Origin: Bryobacterales bacterium
GTDB lineage: Bacteria > Acidobacteriota > Terriglobia > Bryobacterales > Bryobacteraceae
DNA: 64,000 bases
Direction: 5' to 3'
NCBI GenBank assembly: GCA_020846745.1
Contig: JADLDI010000032.1
Coordinates: 305,261-369,260 of the forward strand
Below the pieces are notes generated by a model that worked only from the letters and a program-made list of their open reading frames with translations, was not told the DNA's origin and ran no database searches. Within the stretch, counting starts at the first letter, position 1. Each line of letters starts with the position of its first letter. Shown here in pieces: positions 38,309 through 47,516 of the stretch. The translations under genes were made by a program, and so were the position numbers.

Positions 38309-41300
38309 GCGAATAAGTCTCGCAGTTGCTGCGGCGTTAGCTTCTCCAGAATGCCTTCGGGCATCAGCGATGTTCCGGATTCCGACGATGAGGCAAGTTC
38401 AGATTTGCCGATGCGCGTCTTGCGATAGGAAGCGTCCATGACGGTGATCGCCGCGGCGTCTTCTTCGGCCACCAATCCCGTCACGATCCGGCCGTCTTTG
38501 GTGCGCAGCTCCATTGTCATGTATTCCTTGCGGATGAAGACCGAGGGGTCGACGATGTGGGTCAGCATATAGTAGCGGTCGTTCCGGTTGGCGGAAGTCA
38601 GGTCCATGCCCAGTGTGCCGCCGGCTCCGAACAGTTTGTGGCAAGATCCGCATTGCTCAAAGAAGAGCCGCTGCCCGCTTTTCGGATCGCCGGCGCCGGC
38701 GCGAAGATCGTTGGTAAACCGGCGAACGGTGGCCAGTTTCTCTTCGGGCGTACCCGCGCGTATGTTGCCCCAATGCTTTCTCACCTCGGTATCGAGCGAT
38801 TGGTCCTTCAAGAGAGCGATTCGGCGCAGGTGATCGGGAGTTAGGAATTTGCGGTTGTCTGTAGCGAGTAACTGCCGTGCCGACTCTGCGCGGCTCACCA
38901 GCACGTCAAGAGCGCGCGGCATGGTGGCAGACCGTTCGATCAGGGCTGCCGTCATCGCCAGACTCGGGAACCGGCCGGCCAACGCGAGGACCGGTTGAGC
39001 GAGGCTCGGGTCGTCCAGATAGCGGACCAGGGTCGACGTATCCACCTGGCCGGCTGCTTCAGCGAGCGCCGCCAATAAAGGTGCGGAAGGCTTACCGATA
39101 ACGGACTCGGTAACACCGGGAATCGCCGCACGCAAAGCGAGCCGGGTGCGCAATGGATCATCCGGCCGTTCCCGCCACAGGCGCTCGATTTCGGTGCGGA
39201 GCTTGCCGTCGACCGGAGCAAACTGGCGCTGCGTCTTCTCTCCCCAAGTATTCTGCTGGGCAAACCGTCCGAACACGCCGGGGTCCGGCGGAACGTCGGT
39301 GCCGCCGCGTTCGGCCAGGCCCTGGTCGATGGCAGTGAGTAAGTCATCGGCAGGTTCTGCGAGTAAGTGCGCGACCGACGAGTAGCCGATTGGCGTGCCC
39401 TCAGCGGCATACCGCCGGGCCAACAGCCGCACCGAATTGCGCCGCAGTTCCGATTTCATCGGCTTGGTGATGGTGGTTAGCGCAGCGTCACGCGACTGGG
39501 TAGCATGCGCCTCCAGCGCCCACCAGGCGAGCATCGGCACGTGTGGATCGGCATTGTCGCGGTCCTGCTGCCAAATCCCGTTGAGGATTGCCAAGGCGTC
39601 CGACGCAGGCAACCGCCGTGCCGACGCAGCCAGTTGGGCCCGCACCACAACGCTCGAATCAATGGCGGCCAGGCGCGTGAGTTCGCGCGACACTGCCGGC
39701 GTCACCTTCTTCGCATCACCAAGCAGCCGGACCGTCCAGGCGCGGACATGTTCGGAAGGATGCCGGGTCAACTGCTTAGCCGTCGCGTCATCAAAGCCGC
39801 CCGACACATACAGGCCCCACAGCCCTTGCAAGGCAACCGCGGAATCAATCGGCTGCAGCGCCATCCGCCGTAACTCCTCATAGGTCGCCGGATCGCGCCG
39901 CTCCGCCACAATGACACGAGCCTGGTCGGCGTACCAACGGTCGCGCCGCGCGAGTTGCTTCACCAAATCCGCTGACGAGAGCTTCTTCAGGTCGAGGTTC
40001 CGCGCCGGCTTCGTATCGCCATAAGCAACCCGGTAGACACGGCCGTTCGACAGGTCCCACGGAGCATCGGGGTCGGGATGCGCTGTGCGCTCATCGGAGA
40101 AGTCGCAGACGTACACGGAACCGTCGGGCGCCTGGGCCAGATCCGTGGGGCAGAACCACTTATCGCCGGCTTCGAACAGCAGTCCTTCGAGGTGCGCCTG
40201 TACGGTCGACCCCAGCGGCTTCACCGTCCACCACGCGGCGGACCGGCCCAGGAAGTTACCACCAAAGAAGGCCTCGCGAAAACGCTCCGGAAACGACTCG
40301 CCCGAATAGATCAACCCACCCAACACGACGTGGCCCCCCGGCACTCCGTCGTGCTTGACATGCGGGAAATAGCCGTAAGCGTATGGGTTATGGAGCGGAC
40401 CATGCTTACCAAACGACTTCTGGTAGTAAGCCCCCTGCACCGCATGCCAGAACAGCGACGCCCCGTTTGAGCTATAGAACAAGTTACCCACGGCATCGAA
40501 CGCCAACCCGTAAATATTCCCGCCGCCTTCTGCAAATAGCTCGAACTCTTTGGTGACGGGATGATAGCGCCAGACGCCTTGCTGGAATTCGATGCCGCGG
40601 ATGCGGCAGGTTGTCGTGGACCCGTTCAGCCCATACAGCCACCCGTCCGGGCCCCACGTCAGGTGATTCGCCATGGCCTGGGCATCTTCCATTCCGAAGC
40701 CCGACAGGAGCACCTCCGGATCGCCATCCGGTATGTCGTCGCGGTTCCGGTCCGGGTAGAACAGCAGATATGGCGCTTGCATGACGAAGACGCCGCCGTG
40801 TCCGATGGCCAGCCCCGTGGCGAGATTCAGGCCGGAGATGAAGTCATGGAACTTGTCGCCGCGCCCATCGCCGTCGGTGTCTTCCACAATCGTGATGCGG
40901 TCGGCGCCCTTCGGCCCCTTGGGCGGAGGCTCCGGAACACGGTCGTATGTGGTGCGGGAGTAGCGGTCCACTGAGACGCGCTTCAGCCCCGCCGGGTTCG
41001 GATATTGCAGATACTGGATGACCCACAAGCGTCCGCGTTCATCGAACTTCACCAGGATGGGTTGACGTATCTGCGGTTCACCCGCGACGAGTTGCACCTT
41101 AAACCCCGGCGCGGGCTTCATCGACGCTTCTGCCTGTTGGGGCGTCATGTTCTGCGCCCACATCGCAGACGACAGCATTATCAGGGTGGCGGCCAGCCGG
41201 AACGGCGCCTTTACGGGATCGGGTGTGGGCCGCGGCAACGGATGGGGATCGGGCACCGGCACCGGGTCGGGCACGGGAAGCGGGTCCGGCCCCGGTTGAG

Positions 41301-41349
41301 GTGCTGGAAGCGGAAATGGATCGCCGAACTGAACCAAGTTATTCAACAT
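38278..41349 (-). CDS. PVC-type heme-binding CxxCH protein with HEAT-like repeats
   Basis: 1023 residues from ATG 41349. Residues about 12-46 are a Pro-Asp/Pro-Val repeat, followed only then by a signal-like segment (FRLAATLIMLSSAMWAQ, about 50-66). Next come an NHL/glucose-dehydrogenase-like propeller (ITIVEDTDGDGRGDKFHDF near 150), a HEAT-type helical region (about 500-850), and a C-terminal cytochrome with RLFFEQCGSCHKLFGAGG. An internal TTG (41231) may be the true start and would remove most of the repeat. Translation may be coupled to the upstream CBM9-like gene, which it overlaps by 11 bases. Confidence 0.85.
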   Translation of the reverse strand: MLNNLVQFGDPFPLPAPQPGPDPLPVPDPVPVPDPHPLPRPTPDPVKAPFRLAATLIMLSSAMWAQNMTPQQAEASMKPAPGFKVQLVAGEPQIRQPILVKFDERGRLWVIQYLQYPNPAGLKRVSVDRYSRTTYDRVPEPPPKGPKGADRITIVEDTDGDGRGDKFHDFISGLNLATGLAIGHGGVFVMQAPYLLFYPDRNRDDIPDGDPEVLLSGFGMEDAQAMANHLTWGPDGWLYGLNGSTTTCRIRGIEFQQGVWRYHPVTKEFELFAEGGGNIYGLAFDAVGNLFYSSNGASLFWHAVQGAYYQKSFGKHGPLHNPYAYGYFPHVKHDGVPGGHVVLGGLIYSGESFPERFREAFFGGNFLGRSAAWWTVKPLGSTVQAHLEGLLFEAGDKWFCPTDLAQAPDGSVYVCDFSDERTAHPDPDAPWDLSNGRVYRVAYGDTKPARNLDLKKLSSADLVKQLARRDRWYADQARVIVAERRDPATYEELRRMALQPIDSAVALQGLWGLYVSGGFDDATAKQLTRHPSEHVRAWTVRLLGDAKKVTPAVSRELTRLAAIDSSVVVRAQLAASARRLPASDALAILNGIWQQDRDNADPHVPMLAWWALEAHATQSRDAALTTITKPMKSELRRNSVRLLARRYAAEGTPIGYSSVAHLLAEPADDLLTAIDQGLAERGGTDVPPDPGVFGRFAQQNTWGEKTQRQFAPVDGKLRTEIERLWRERPDDPLRTRLALRAAIPGVTESVIGKPSAPLLAALAEAAGQVDTSTLVRYLDDPSLAQPVLALAGRFPSLAMTAALIERSATMPRALDVLVSRAESARQLLATDNRKFLTPDHLRRIALLKDQSLDTEVRKHWGNIRAGTPEEKLATVRRFTNDLRAGAGDPKSGQRLFFEQCGSCHKLFGAGGTLGMDLTSANRNDRYYMLTHIVDPSVFIRKEYMTMELRTKDGRIVTGLVAEEDAAAITVMDASYRKTRIGKSELASSSESGTSLMPEGILEKLTPQQLRDLFAYLESPAPKQ

Positions 41350-42076
41350 CGAACGGACTCACTTTCCCGGAGAAAATCAGTTTGCCGAACCGGTGCGGCG
41401 TGTGGAACGACGGCACAGGCGTGTCGCCTGCCGACCATTGGCTGAACTGCACGTTCGTCTTGCCTCCGTGCCGGTTCAGGTTGCCCAGCCAGTACGACCC
41501 CGTCTGCGGCGGCGTCGGTGCGAACTCTTTGAAGTTACTGAACGGGATCGCGACTTCAACCTCCCAGTACTGGTCGCGATCGGTGTCGTCGTTCAGCGTG
41601 CCGCGGTAGGTCCCCTTTACCTGCACGCCTTCGGCATCCCACCGCGCCGCACGCGGCTGCTTCGGACCGTTGGGACGAAAGTTATCCACCAGCCCCCCAA
41701 TCACGTTCCACTCCAGGTTGAAGTAACGTTGCGGATTCGCGGGGTCGGGCATAATCATGAGTTCAAAGCAATCGTCTTCGGGGATCTTGCCATCGCGGTC
41801 CGCGTGGCGCGCCGCAATGTGAGCGTCCTCGCCGATATGCGCCAGGTATAGATTCTGGTCATCCCACAGCAGCTTCACCACGGTCCGTTCCTTCTCGCCG
41901 GACTTCCACCACGGGAACTCCCTGAGCCGCACAACAGGCGCCGCCATCCACGCCGGCTCATCCAGCACGCCGTCCACCTTGATGGGTGTTGCGGTGCGAT
42001 AGATCTGGAGCGAAGGTTGGGTCCACGAATCAGCCGCGAGTGCAAGCACGGGCAGCAACACAATCCACAAGCGCAT
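41339..42076 (-). CDS. Secreted CBM9-like carbohydrate-binding protein
   Basis: 245 residues from ATG 42076, chosen because it opens a signal peptide (MRLWIVLLPVLALAADSW). The rest is a CBM9-like/DOMON-like sandwich: IKVDGVLDEPAWMAAPVV near residue 32, LLWDDQNLYLAHIGEDAHI, and DDCFELMIMPDP. Family members bind sugars or heme, usually within larger enzymes; here the domain stands alone. It overlaps the heme protein gene by 11 bases and is divergent from the esterase gene 18 bases away. Confidence 0.82.
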   Translation of the reverse strand: MRLWIVLLPVLALAADSWTQPSLQIYRTATPIKVDGVLDEPAWMAAPVVRLREFPWWKSGEKERTVVKLLWDDQNLYLAHIGEDAHIAARHADRDGKIPEDDCFELMIMPDPANPQRYFNLEWNVIGGLVDNFRPNGPKQPRAARWDAEGVQVKGTYRGTLNDDTDRDQYWEVEVAIPFSNFKEFAPTPPQTGSYWLGNLNRHGGKTNVQFSQWSAGDTPVPSFHTPHRFGKLIFSGKVSPFDVE

Positions 42077-42094
42077 GTGACACACTATCTCGAA

Positions 42095-44098
42095 ATGAGA
42101 TCGCCGGAGCAACTCGTGCTTATCGGTTTGGTGGCCTCCGCCACCCTATGGCCGCAGGAGACGCTGCCAGGAACTACCCGCTGGGACTTTCCCGCCGACA
42201 TCGCCGCGGAGCAGTACGCCGAACTGCGGGCCTTCTACGAGCGGCAGCACCAGACCGCGTACAACCCCCTGAAAGGGGAAACCGCACGCGTTAAGCTACG
42301 CGAACTGATCGGGGCCATTGACGAGTTGACCGTCGGCAAAGTCGACCTGCGGCCGCAAGGCGAATCGGATGGCGTCAAGGTGACGCTTGTGGAGTGGCCC
42401 ATCTCGCGCATCGGCGGCATCGGGCCGACCTCCGGATCGTCGGGCTCTCTGGTTCGTCAGTGGGGCGTGTTGCTCGAACCCGCGGCCCCCTCTCAAGGTA
42501 AACGCCCGGCGACGGTTGCCATCGGCGATGCGGATAGGGATAATGCGCAGAACCAATACGGCTGGCAACTGGCACGGTCCGGCCGGGTGGTCTACCTGCC
42601 GCTGTTCACCGGGCGGCGCGCCTTCTCGCAGCCCTGGCTGGAAGATCGCCAGTGGCTGATGCGGCTGGCGTATCAGACGGGCCGCCACATCATCGGCAGC
42701 GAGGTTCAGCAGGTGATACTGGCACGCCAGTGGCTGGCGCAGTGGCCTGATGTGGCAAGCGTGTCCGTTTGGGGCGAAGGACAAGGCGGCATGACCGCGT
42801 TGCTCGCCGGCATCTTGGACCCGCAGTTTGAATCCGTCGCCTCCGACCGCTACCTGGACGACGAAACCAAGGAATGGGACCAGCCCGAGGATCGCACGCT
42901 GTGGAGTTGGCGCCTGCACTTCCGCAATGCCGACCTTCGCGAACTGATCGGCCCGCGCCTGAAGCCGCGGCCGGCAGTGACCAATTCCCCCGTGAAGCCG
43001 CTGCCCATCGACCCGATTGCGCTCAGCCGAATTGCCAACCACCAGTTCACCCAGTGGCAGGCCTACTATCGCAACCGGGCGATCGAAGCGGCTCGTTTAC
43101 GCGGCACGGTCTGGAAGCTCGACTACTCGTCACCCGAGGCATACGAACGGTCGATCGGACCGAAGCGTGAAGCCTACTTCGACATGATCGGCCGCTATCC
43201 GGCTCCCGTTGCGCCGCTCACGGCACAGAGCATACTGGTTTACGACGAGCCGGAGATCCGCGGCTGGCGTCTGTCCGTGAAGGTGTATGACAACGTTCAC
43301 GCTTACGGTATCTTGCTTGTTCCCAAGACGATCAAGCCAGGCGAGCGCCGCCCCGTTGTCCTGGTGCAGCACGGTCTGGGAGGCAAGCCGGAGCATTCAC
43401 TGGGCGTGAAGCCCGATGAAAAGGTGGACGCAGTCTATAACCGTTTCGGATGGAAACTGGCCCTCCGAGGTTATGTCGTTTTCGCCCCGATGATCGCTAC
43501 GCAGGACAACGTCGAACGCACCAAACTGATCCGCCGCTGCCATCCGGTTGGGATGATTCCCGCCGGCATGGACGTCCGCAAGTTCGGCCGAATCCTCGAC
43601 TACTTGTCGACCCTCCCCTATGTTGATAAAGACCGGTTCGCGTTTTACGGTCTTTCTTACGGCGGGTACACGGCGCTCTGGACCGGTCCCGGTGAACAGC
43701 GCTTCAAGGTGGTGATCACGAGCGGCCACTACAACGACTGGGCAGTGAAGACAACCGACCTCACCATCGGCACCTCGTACCCCCTGTACTTCAACGTCTT
43801 CGACCAGTACAACTTCGGCATGCTCAACCGGTTCAACCACTCGGACCTCGCGTCCCTTGTTGCACCCCGTGCATTTATGATCGAGATGGGCTCCACCGAT
43901 AGCGTGATCGTGGAACCGCGCGAACTCGCCGATGCGGAAATCGACCGCGCCCTCGCCTATTGGCGACGCCTCAACCTTAGCCGAAAAGCGGCCTGCGCTC
44001 GCTTCGAAGGTCCGCACAAGATCGATGGACCGGAGGCGTTCGCCTTCCTCGACCAATGGCTTGAGTGGACGCCGACGCAGCAGTCAATTACTCGTTAA
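42095..44098 (+). CDS. Secreted dienelactone-hydrolase/acetyl-xylan-esterase-like enzyme
   Basis: 667 residues from ATG 42095. The N-terminus (QLVLIGLVASATLWPQ) is a signal peptide. A partial N-terminal hydrolase-like domain (SVWGEGQGGMTALLAG near residue 230) precedes the main one: VLVQHGLGGKPEHSLG near 435 and nucleophile elbow FYGLSYGGYTALW near 525. The double hydrolase layout is frequent in Solibacter-like genomes. The substrate is unknown. ATG 42095 lies 18 bases from the divergent CBM9 start, so each promoter lies in the other's coding start. Confidence 0.83.
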   Translation: MRSPEQLVLIGLVASATLWPQETLPGTTRWDFPADIAAEQYAELRAFYERQHQTAYNPLKGETARVKLRELIGAIDELTVGKVDLRPQGESDGVKVTLVEWPISRIGGIGPTSGSSGSLVRQWGVLLEPAAPSQGKRPATVAIGDADRDNAQNQYGWQLARSGRVVYLPLFTGRRAFSQPWLEDRQWLMRLAYQTGRHIIGSEVQQVILARQWLAQWPDVASVSVWGEGQGGMTALLAGILDPQFESVASDRYLDDETKEWDQPEDRTLWSWRLHFRNADLRELIGPRLKPRPAVTNSPVKPLPIDPIALSRIANHQFTQWQAYYRNRAIEAARLRGTVWKLDYSSPEAYERSIGPKREAYFDMIGRYPAPVAPLTAQSILVYDEPEIRGWRLSVKVYDNVHAYGILLVPKTIKPGERRPVVLVQHGLGGKPEHSLGVKPDEKVDAVYNRFGWKLALRGYVVFAPMIATQDNVERTKLIRRCHPVGMIPAGMDVRKFGRILDYLSTLPYVDKDRFAFYGLSYGGYTALWTGPGEQRFKVVITSGHYNDWAVKTTDLTIGTSYPLYFNVFDQYNFGMLNRFNHSDLASLVAPRAFMIEMGSTDSVIVEPRELADAEIDRALAYWRRLNLSRKAACARFEGPHKIDGPEAFAFLDQWLEWTPTQQSITR

Positions 44099-44119
44099 GG
44101 TGCTTCGGGGCGTCGTATC

Positions 44120-44165
44120 AGGTGCAGAACACACCCGAATGCAGGTGCAGAACGCACCCGGATGA
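44120..44165. repeat. Tandem direct repeat, two 23-base units
   Basis: Two adjacent units (44120-44142 and 44143-44165) share AGGTGCAGAAC-CACCCG with 3 mismatches. They fill the gap between the esterase stop and the encoded CCA end of the tRNA-Leu gene. Confidence 0.7.
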
Positions 44166-44170
44166 ATGAT

Positions 44171-44257
44171 TGGTGGGGGAGGAGGGACTTGAACCCTCAC
44201 GACCGGAGAGGTCGGCAGATTTTGAGTCTGCTGTGTCTGCCATTCCACCACTCCCCC
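44171..44257 (-). tRNA. tRNA-Leu (anticodon CAA)
   Basis: Minus-strand class II tRNA. The 7-base acceptor stem pairs GGGGGAG (44257-44251) with CTCCCCC (44181-44175); discriminator A and an encoded CCA follow (44174-44171). The anticodon loop is C-T-CAA-A-A within GCAGA/TCTGC. A long variable arm (GACCTC-TCC-GGTC type) and the T-loop GGTTCAAGTCC are present. The long variable arm and anticodon CAA identify Leu. Confidence 0.97.
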
Positions 44258-44292
44258 TAATTGGAGTTTGGACGGTCTTTTTAGTATACCGT

Positions 44293-45063
44293 TTACTGTT
44301 CCTTGAGTCCCGTCATCAACTCCTTGGCGCGATCGAACAGCATGGCGACATCGCTCGAGCAGCCGAGGAAGCGCATACCGCGTTCGCGCCAGAACTTCGC
44401 CAGCGGGAGTGTCCGGGTCTGCGTGCCGGGGGCGATGCCGCGGCGGTTGCAGGAATCGCGAATGGCTTCCATGGCCTCCACCACCTTGGGATGCTGGAAG
44501 TCCCCGGGGACGCCCAACGAGATCGAGAGGTCGGCCGGACCGATCATGACGGCGTCGATGCCCGGCACCGACAGCAGTTCCTCACGGATGTCGACGGCCT
44601 TCTTGGTTTCGATCTGCAGCACGACCATAGTGTTTTCGTTGACGTGCTCGATCATTTGGGGCATGGTGACGGGTTCGTTATCGAAGTGAAACGGCATGAG
44701 GCCAAAGCCGCGGACGCCGACGGGCGGGAACTTGGTCCAGCTTATGGCTTTTTCTAGCAGTTGCGGGTCTTCGACGCGCGGAAAGATGACGCCGGCGGCG
44801 CCGCAGTCGAGGGCGCGGGCGATGAGGGCATACTGCAGGTCAGCCACGCGGACGATAGGGGCGAAGTTGACGTAGGCGGCGATGCGGCATAGGTCCTGGA
44901 TCGTCTCCTGATCGAAACCGCCGTGCTCGGTATCGATAAAGGCCCAATTGAACCCCGCCGCAGCCAGCATTTTCAGGACTTCCTGGGAACGGATCTGGCC
45001 GAAGTTGGTTCCGTACTGGACCTTTCCTTCTTTGAGGGCGAGTTTGACAAGGTTGGGGCGCAT
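44293..45063 (-). CDS. HpcH/HpaI-family class II aldolase
   Basis: 256 residues. Family landmarks: FNWAFIDTEHGGFD with the catalytic His near residue 45, VLQIETKKAV with metal-ligand Glu near 150, and MIGPADLSISLG with the metal-ligand Asp near 175. These enzymes retro-cleave 2-oxo-3-deoxy acids such as 2-keto-3-deoxy-L-rhamnonate or 4-hydroxy-2-oxoheptanedioate. The specific substrate cannot be read from the sequence. Single gene between tRNA-Leu and the divergent Cys-rich gene. Confidence 0.9.
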   Translation of the reverse strand: MRPNLVKLALKEGKVQYGTNFGQIRSQEVLKMLAAAGFNWAFIDTEHGGFDQETIQDLCRIAAYVNFAPIVRVADLQYALIARALDCGAAGVIFPRVEDPQLLEKAISWTKFPPVGVRGFGLMPFHFDNEPVTMPQMIEHVNENTMVVLQIETKKAVDIREELLSVPGIDAVMIGPADLSISLGVPGDFQHPKVVEAMEAIRDSCNRRGIAPGTQTRTLPLAKFWRERGMRFLGCSSDVAMLFDRAKELMTGLKEQ

Positions 45064-45119
45064 TAGGGAAGTGATAGCACACCCGGATGTTACGATTAAG
45101 GGGGTTCCCCCTCACTGCG

Positions 45120-45743
45120 ATGGCCTGCAAGTTGTGTGAAGTGCGAAAACCGCGCCGGTATTGTCCCGGAGTGAACGGAGAGATCTGTCCGCAGTGCTGC
45201 GGCAACGAGCGCGAGCGCACGGTGGATTGTCCGCTCGACTGCCCGTATCTGGTGGAATCGCGGGTACACGAGAAGCTGCCGGATATCGATGAAAACCAGA
45301 TTCCGTATCGAGACCTGCCGATCAAGGAAGAGTTCGTTGAGAAGCACGCGCCGTTGATCACGATGCTGGCGCAGGCGATGTTCGGAGCCTGGCTTGAGAC
45401 TCCGTCGATCGTGGACAACGACATCAAGGAAGCGCTGGATGCGATGGCGCGCACTTACAAGACCCGCGAGTCGGGCCTCATCTACGATACACATCCGTCC
45501 AACCCGTACGCCGATGCGATCGTTGCGCGATTGCAAGGGGCGGTGCAGGAGTTCGAACGCCGTGCACGCGAAGTGACCGGAATGACCGTGCTGCGCGACG
45601 CGGACGTACTGGGCGTGACCGTGTTCCTGCAACGAGTGGAGTTCAGCCATAACAACGGCAAGCCGCGCGGGCGCGCATTCCTGAGCTTTCTAGCGCAAAG
45701 CTTTCCGCCGGCCGAGCAGGAATCCAGTCTGATTCAAGCGTGA
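45120..45743 (+). CDS. Cys-rich zinc-ribbon-like protein, unknown function
   Basis: 207 residues from ATG 45120. The first 45 residues contain eight or more Cys in a zinc-finger-like array: CKLC, YCPG, CPQCCG, CPLDCPY, resembling a metal-binding head. The rest is helical and ends in a beta segment (GVTVFLQRVEFSHNNGKPRGR). Not a family I can name; its head is similar to short Cys clusters in Acidobacteria proteins of unknown role. It is joined to the CbiX gene (TGATG) and the flavin reductase gene (GTGA), so the three form one operon. Confidence 0.75.
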   Translation: MACKLCEVRKPRRYCPGVNGEICPQCCGNERERTVDCPLDCPYLVESRVHEKLPDIDENQIPYRDLPIKEEFVEKHAPLITMLAQAMFGAWLETPSIVDNDIKEALDAMARTYKTRESGLIYDTHPSNPYADAIVARLQGAVQEFERRAREVTGMTVLRDADVLGVTVFLQRVEFSHNNGKPRGRAFLSFLAQSFPPAEQESSLIQA

Positions 45744-46111
45744 TGCGAACGGGAGTCGCGATCTTCGCGCACGGGTCGGCTGTCGAGTCCGCTAACGAAG
45801 CGGTCCGAGAGGTAGTGCGGCAATTTCAGGCATTGTCGGGATTCGAGTTGGTGGAGCCTTCCTTTCTTGAACTTGGACAGCCGCCATTGGCCGGAGCGGT
45901 GGGCATACTGGTGGAGCGCGGAGCGGAACACGTCGTAGTGGTCCCCTACTTCCTTACCCTGGGGAAGCATCTCAAGCGCGATCTGCCGCGAATCGTGCAA
46001 GAGATCGCCGGCATCCATCCTGGTGTGAAATTCACTATTACCCCGCCGCTGGACGGACATCCGGCGCTTGCGCGGATTCTGTTGGACCGTGCGAATGAGG
46101 TTATATCGTGA
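45743..46111 (+). CDS. cbiX: CbiX-type sirohydrochlorin chelatase
   Basis: About 122 residues from ATG 45743, which shares a TGATG junction with the gene upstream (GTG 45740 is the alternative). Short CbiX proteins insert cobalt, nickel or iron into sirohydrochlorin. The metal-site His are in FAHGSAVESAN and PYFLTLGKHLKRDLP. The length is that of single-domain CbiX. No other cobalamin or siroheme gene is adjacent. Confidence 0.85.
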   Translation: MRTGVAIFAHGSAVESANEAVREVVRQFQALSGFELVEPSFLELGQPPLAGAVGILVERGAEHVVVVPYFLTLGKHLKRDLPRIVQEIAGIHPGVKFTITPPLDGHPALARILLDRANEVIS

Positions 46112-46797
46112 TCGCGAGATTGGTAGGCTGGCGCGACCTTGCCCCTGAGGTTCGTCACTTTAGCTTCGAAGTGACGGAGGCGGCGAGCTTTCCGTTCACA
46201 CCGGGACAGTGGGTTTCGATGACGCGCGAGATCAAAGGCAAGGCGATCACACGCGCCTATTCGATCGCTTCGGTGCCCGCCGGCAATCAGTTCGACCTGT
46301 GTCTGAACCGCGTGCAGGATGGCGTCTTCTCGCCCTTCCTGTTCGACCTGACTGAGGGCGGCGAAGTGGACGTAAAAGGTCCATTCGGAACGTTCACCAT
46401 GCGTCATCCCGATCGCGACATGTTGATGATCGCCACCGGAACCGGAGTGGCGCCGTTCCGATCGATGCTGGCGCAGTTTCTCGCGAACGGTGGCAGATCG
46501 CAGGCGCGGCTGCTGTTCGGTGTGCGGTACCCGGAGACGATCCTCTATCGCGACGACTTTGACCGGTGGGCGCTGCAGCACGAGAACTTCAGTTTCTGGC
46601 CGACTTTGTCGCGCCCGCCGCTTGATTGGAAAGGCCGCTCCGGCCACGTACAGGCGCATCTCGACGAGGCGCTCGAAGCGCGCCGCGATGTGGACGTCTA
46701 TGTTTGCGGTCTAAAGGCCATGGTGGATGACGTTCGACAACGGTTGAAGGCCGCCGGGTTCGACCGCAAGCAGATCATCTACGAGAAGTACGATTAG
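46108..46797 (+). CDS. FAD/NAD(P)-binding ferredoxin-reductase-like protein
   Basis: 229 residues from GTG 46108, overlapping cbiX by 4 bases. FAD part: FTPGQWVSMTREI and RAYSIASVPAG (R-x-Y-S flavin motif). NAD(P) part: LMIATGTGVAPFRSML and the C-terminal CGLKAMVDDV. No Fe-S domain, so it acts as a flavin reductase or ferredoxin reductase. Its partner may be the Cys-rich protein or siroheme chelation, but that is inference. Confidence 0.88.
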   Translation: MIARLVGWRDLAPEVRHFSFEVTEAASFPFTPGQWVSMTREIKGKAITRAYSIASVPAGNQFDLCLNRVQDGVFSPFLFDLTEGGEVDVKGPFGTFTMRHPDRDMLMIATGTGVAPFRSMLAQFLANGGRSQARLLFGVRYPETILYRDDFDRWALQHENFSFWPTLSRPPLDWKGRSGHVQAHLDEALEARRDVDVYVCGLKAMVDDVRQRLKAAGFDRKQIIYEKYD

Positions 46798-46869
46798 CTA
46801 CCATGACTCCTGGTACTATCTGGGTATGAGAGAGGGTGCTGGAGTCTGCTGACACGCGGTCGAGTCCTG

Positions 46870-47073
46870 TTGTTGGTAGCGGTCGCGGTGGTGTCGTTCG
46901 CTGTATCTGCCCTGCTGCTCACGCAGTCGATCCCGCCCCCGCTGCGTCCCGCGGATTTTCTGGTATCTGGCGCGGTGGCCACGTTTGTCACTCTGGGGGT
47001 GCTGTTCGTAATCGTGATTACGAGCTACATTCGCGATCCGGATACGTTCTATAAAAAGCGCCACAAGCGGTGA
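46870..47073 (+). CDS. Small two-span membrane protein
   Basis: 67 residues from TTG 46870. Two hydrophobic segments (residues about 1-17 and 29-50, VSGAVATFVTLGVLFVIVIT) flank a short Pro-rich loop, with a basic tail YIRDPDTFYKKRHKR. Unrecognised. The frame is open further upstream with only CTG-type starts, so the exact start is uncertain. It follows the flavin reductase gene by 72 bases. Confidence 0.5.
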   Translation: MLVAVAVVSFAVSALLLTQSIPPPLRPADFLVSGAVATFVTLGVLFVIVITSYIRDPDTFYKKRHKR

Positions 47074-47090
47074 GGTTTGGCGCTCGCTCT

Positions 47091-47516
47091 TTAGTCCCAG
47101 GGATTCACGATCTCAACGCCCAATCCTTCAAAGTCGGACACATTGCGCGTGACGAGTAAAAGCTCACTTTCGATAGCTGTTGCTGCAATTTGTCCGTCGG
47201 GCACGCTCAAAGGTCTTCCTACTTGATGCCGATGTGCTTCAAGACGGCCCCACGTTTCCGCTACGGATCTGGTCACGGGCAATATGCGACCAGTGAACTG
47301 CACTGTCAGGGCCGTCTCCAGCCACCGTTCCAAATCGAATCGCCGGCGGCTCGGAGCCATCATCGTTATGCCTTTCCGAAGCTCGCCCAAACTGACGACA
47401 CTTACAAATAGAGACTCTAACTCCCGATCCGCAATCCAATCGAGAGCTTTCGGCTCCGGTCGCGTGCGGACGAATTCCGAGAGGACGTTGGTGTCCAAAA
47501 GAAAGCGACTCATCAA
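47091..47516 (-). CDS. vapC: PIN-domain toxin VapC
   Basis: 141 residues. PIN nuclease acidic residues: Asp in FLLDTNVLSE near residue 8, Glu in SLGELRKGI near 43, Asp in SVPDGQIAATA near 110 and Asp in VTRNVSDFEG near 127. VapC toxins cut specific tRNAs or rRNA. It overlaps its antitoxin gene by 4 bases (ATGA). Confidence 0.9.
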   Translation of the reverse strand: MMSRFLLDTNVLSEFVRTRPEPKALDWIADRELESLFVSVVSLGELRKGITMMAPSRRRFDLERWLETALTVQFTGRILPVTRSVAETWGRLEAHRHQVGRPLSVPDGQIAATAIESELLLVTRNVSDFEGLGVEIVNPWD

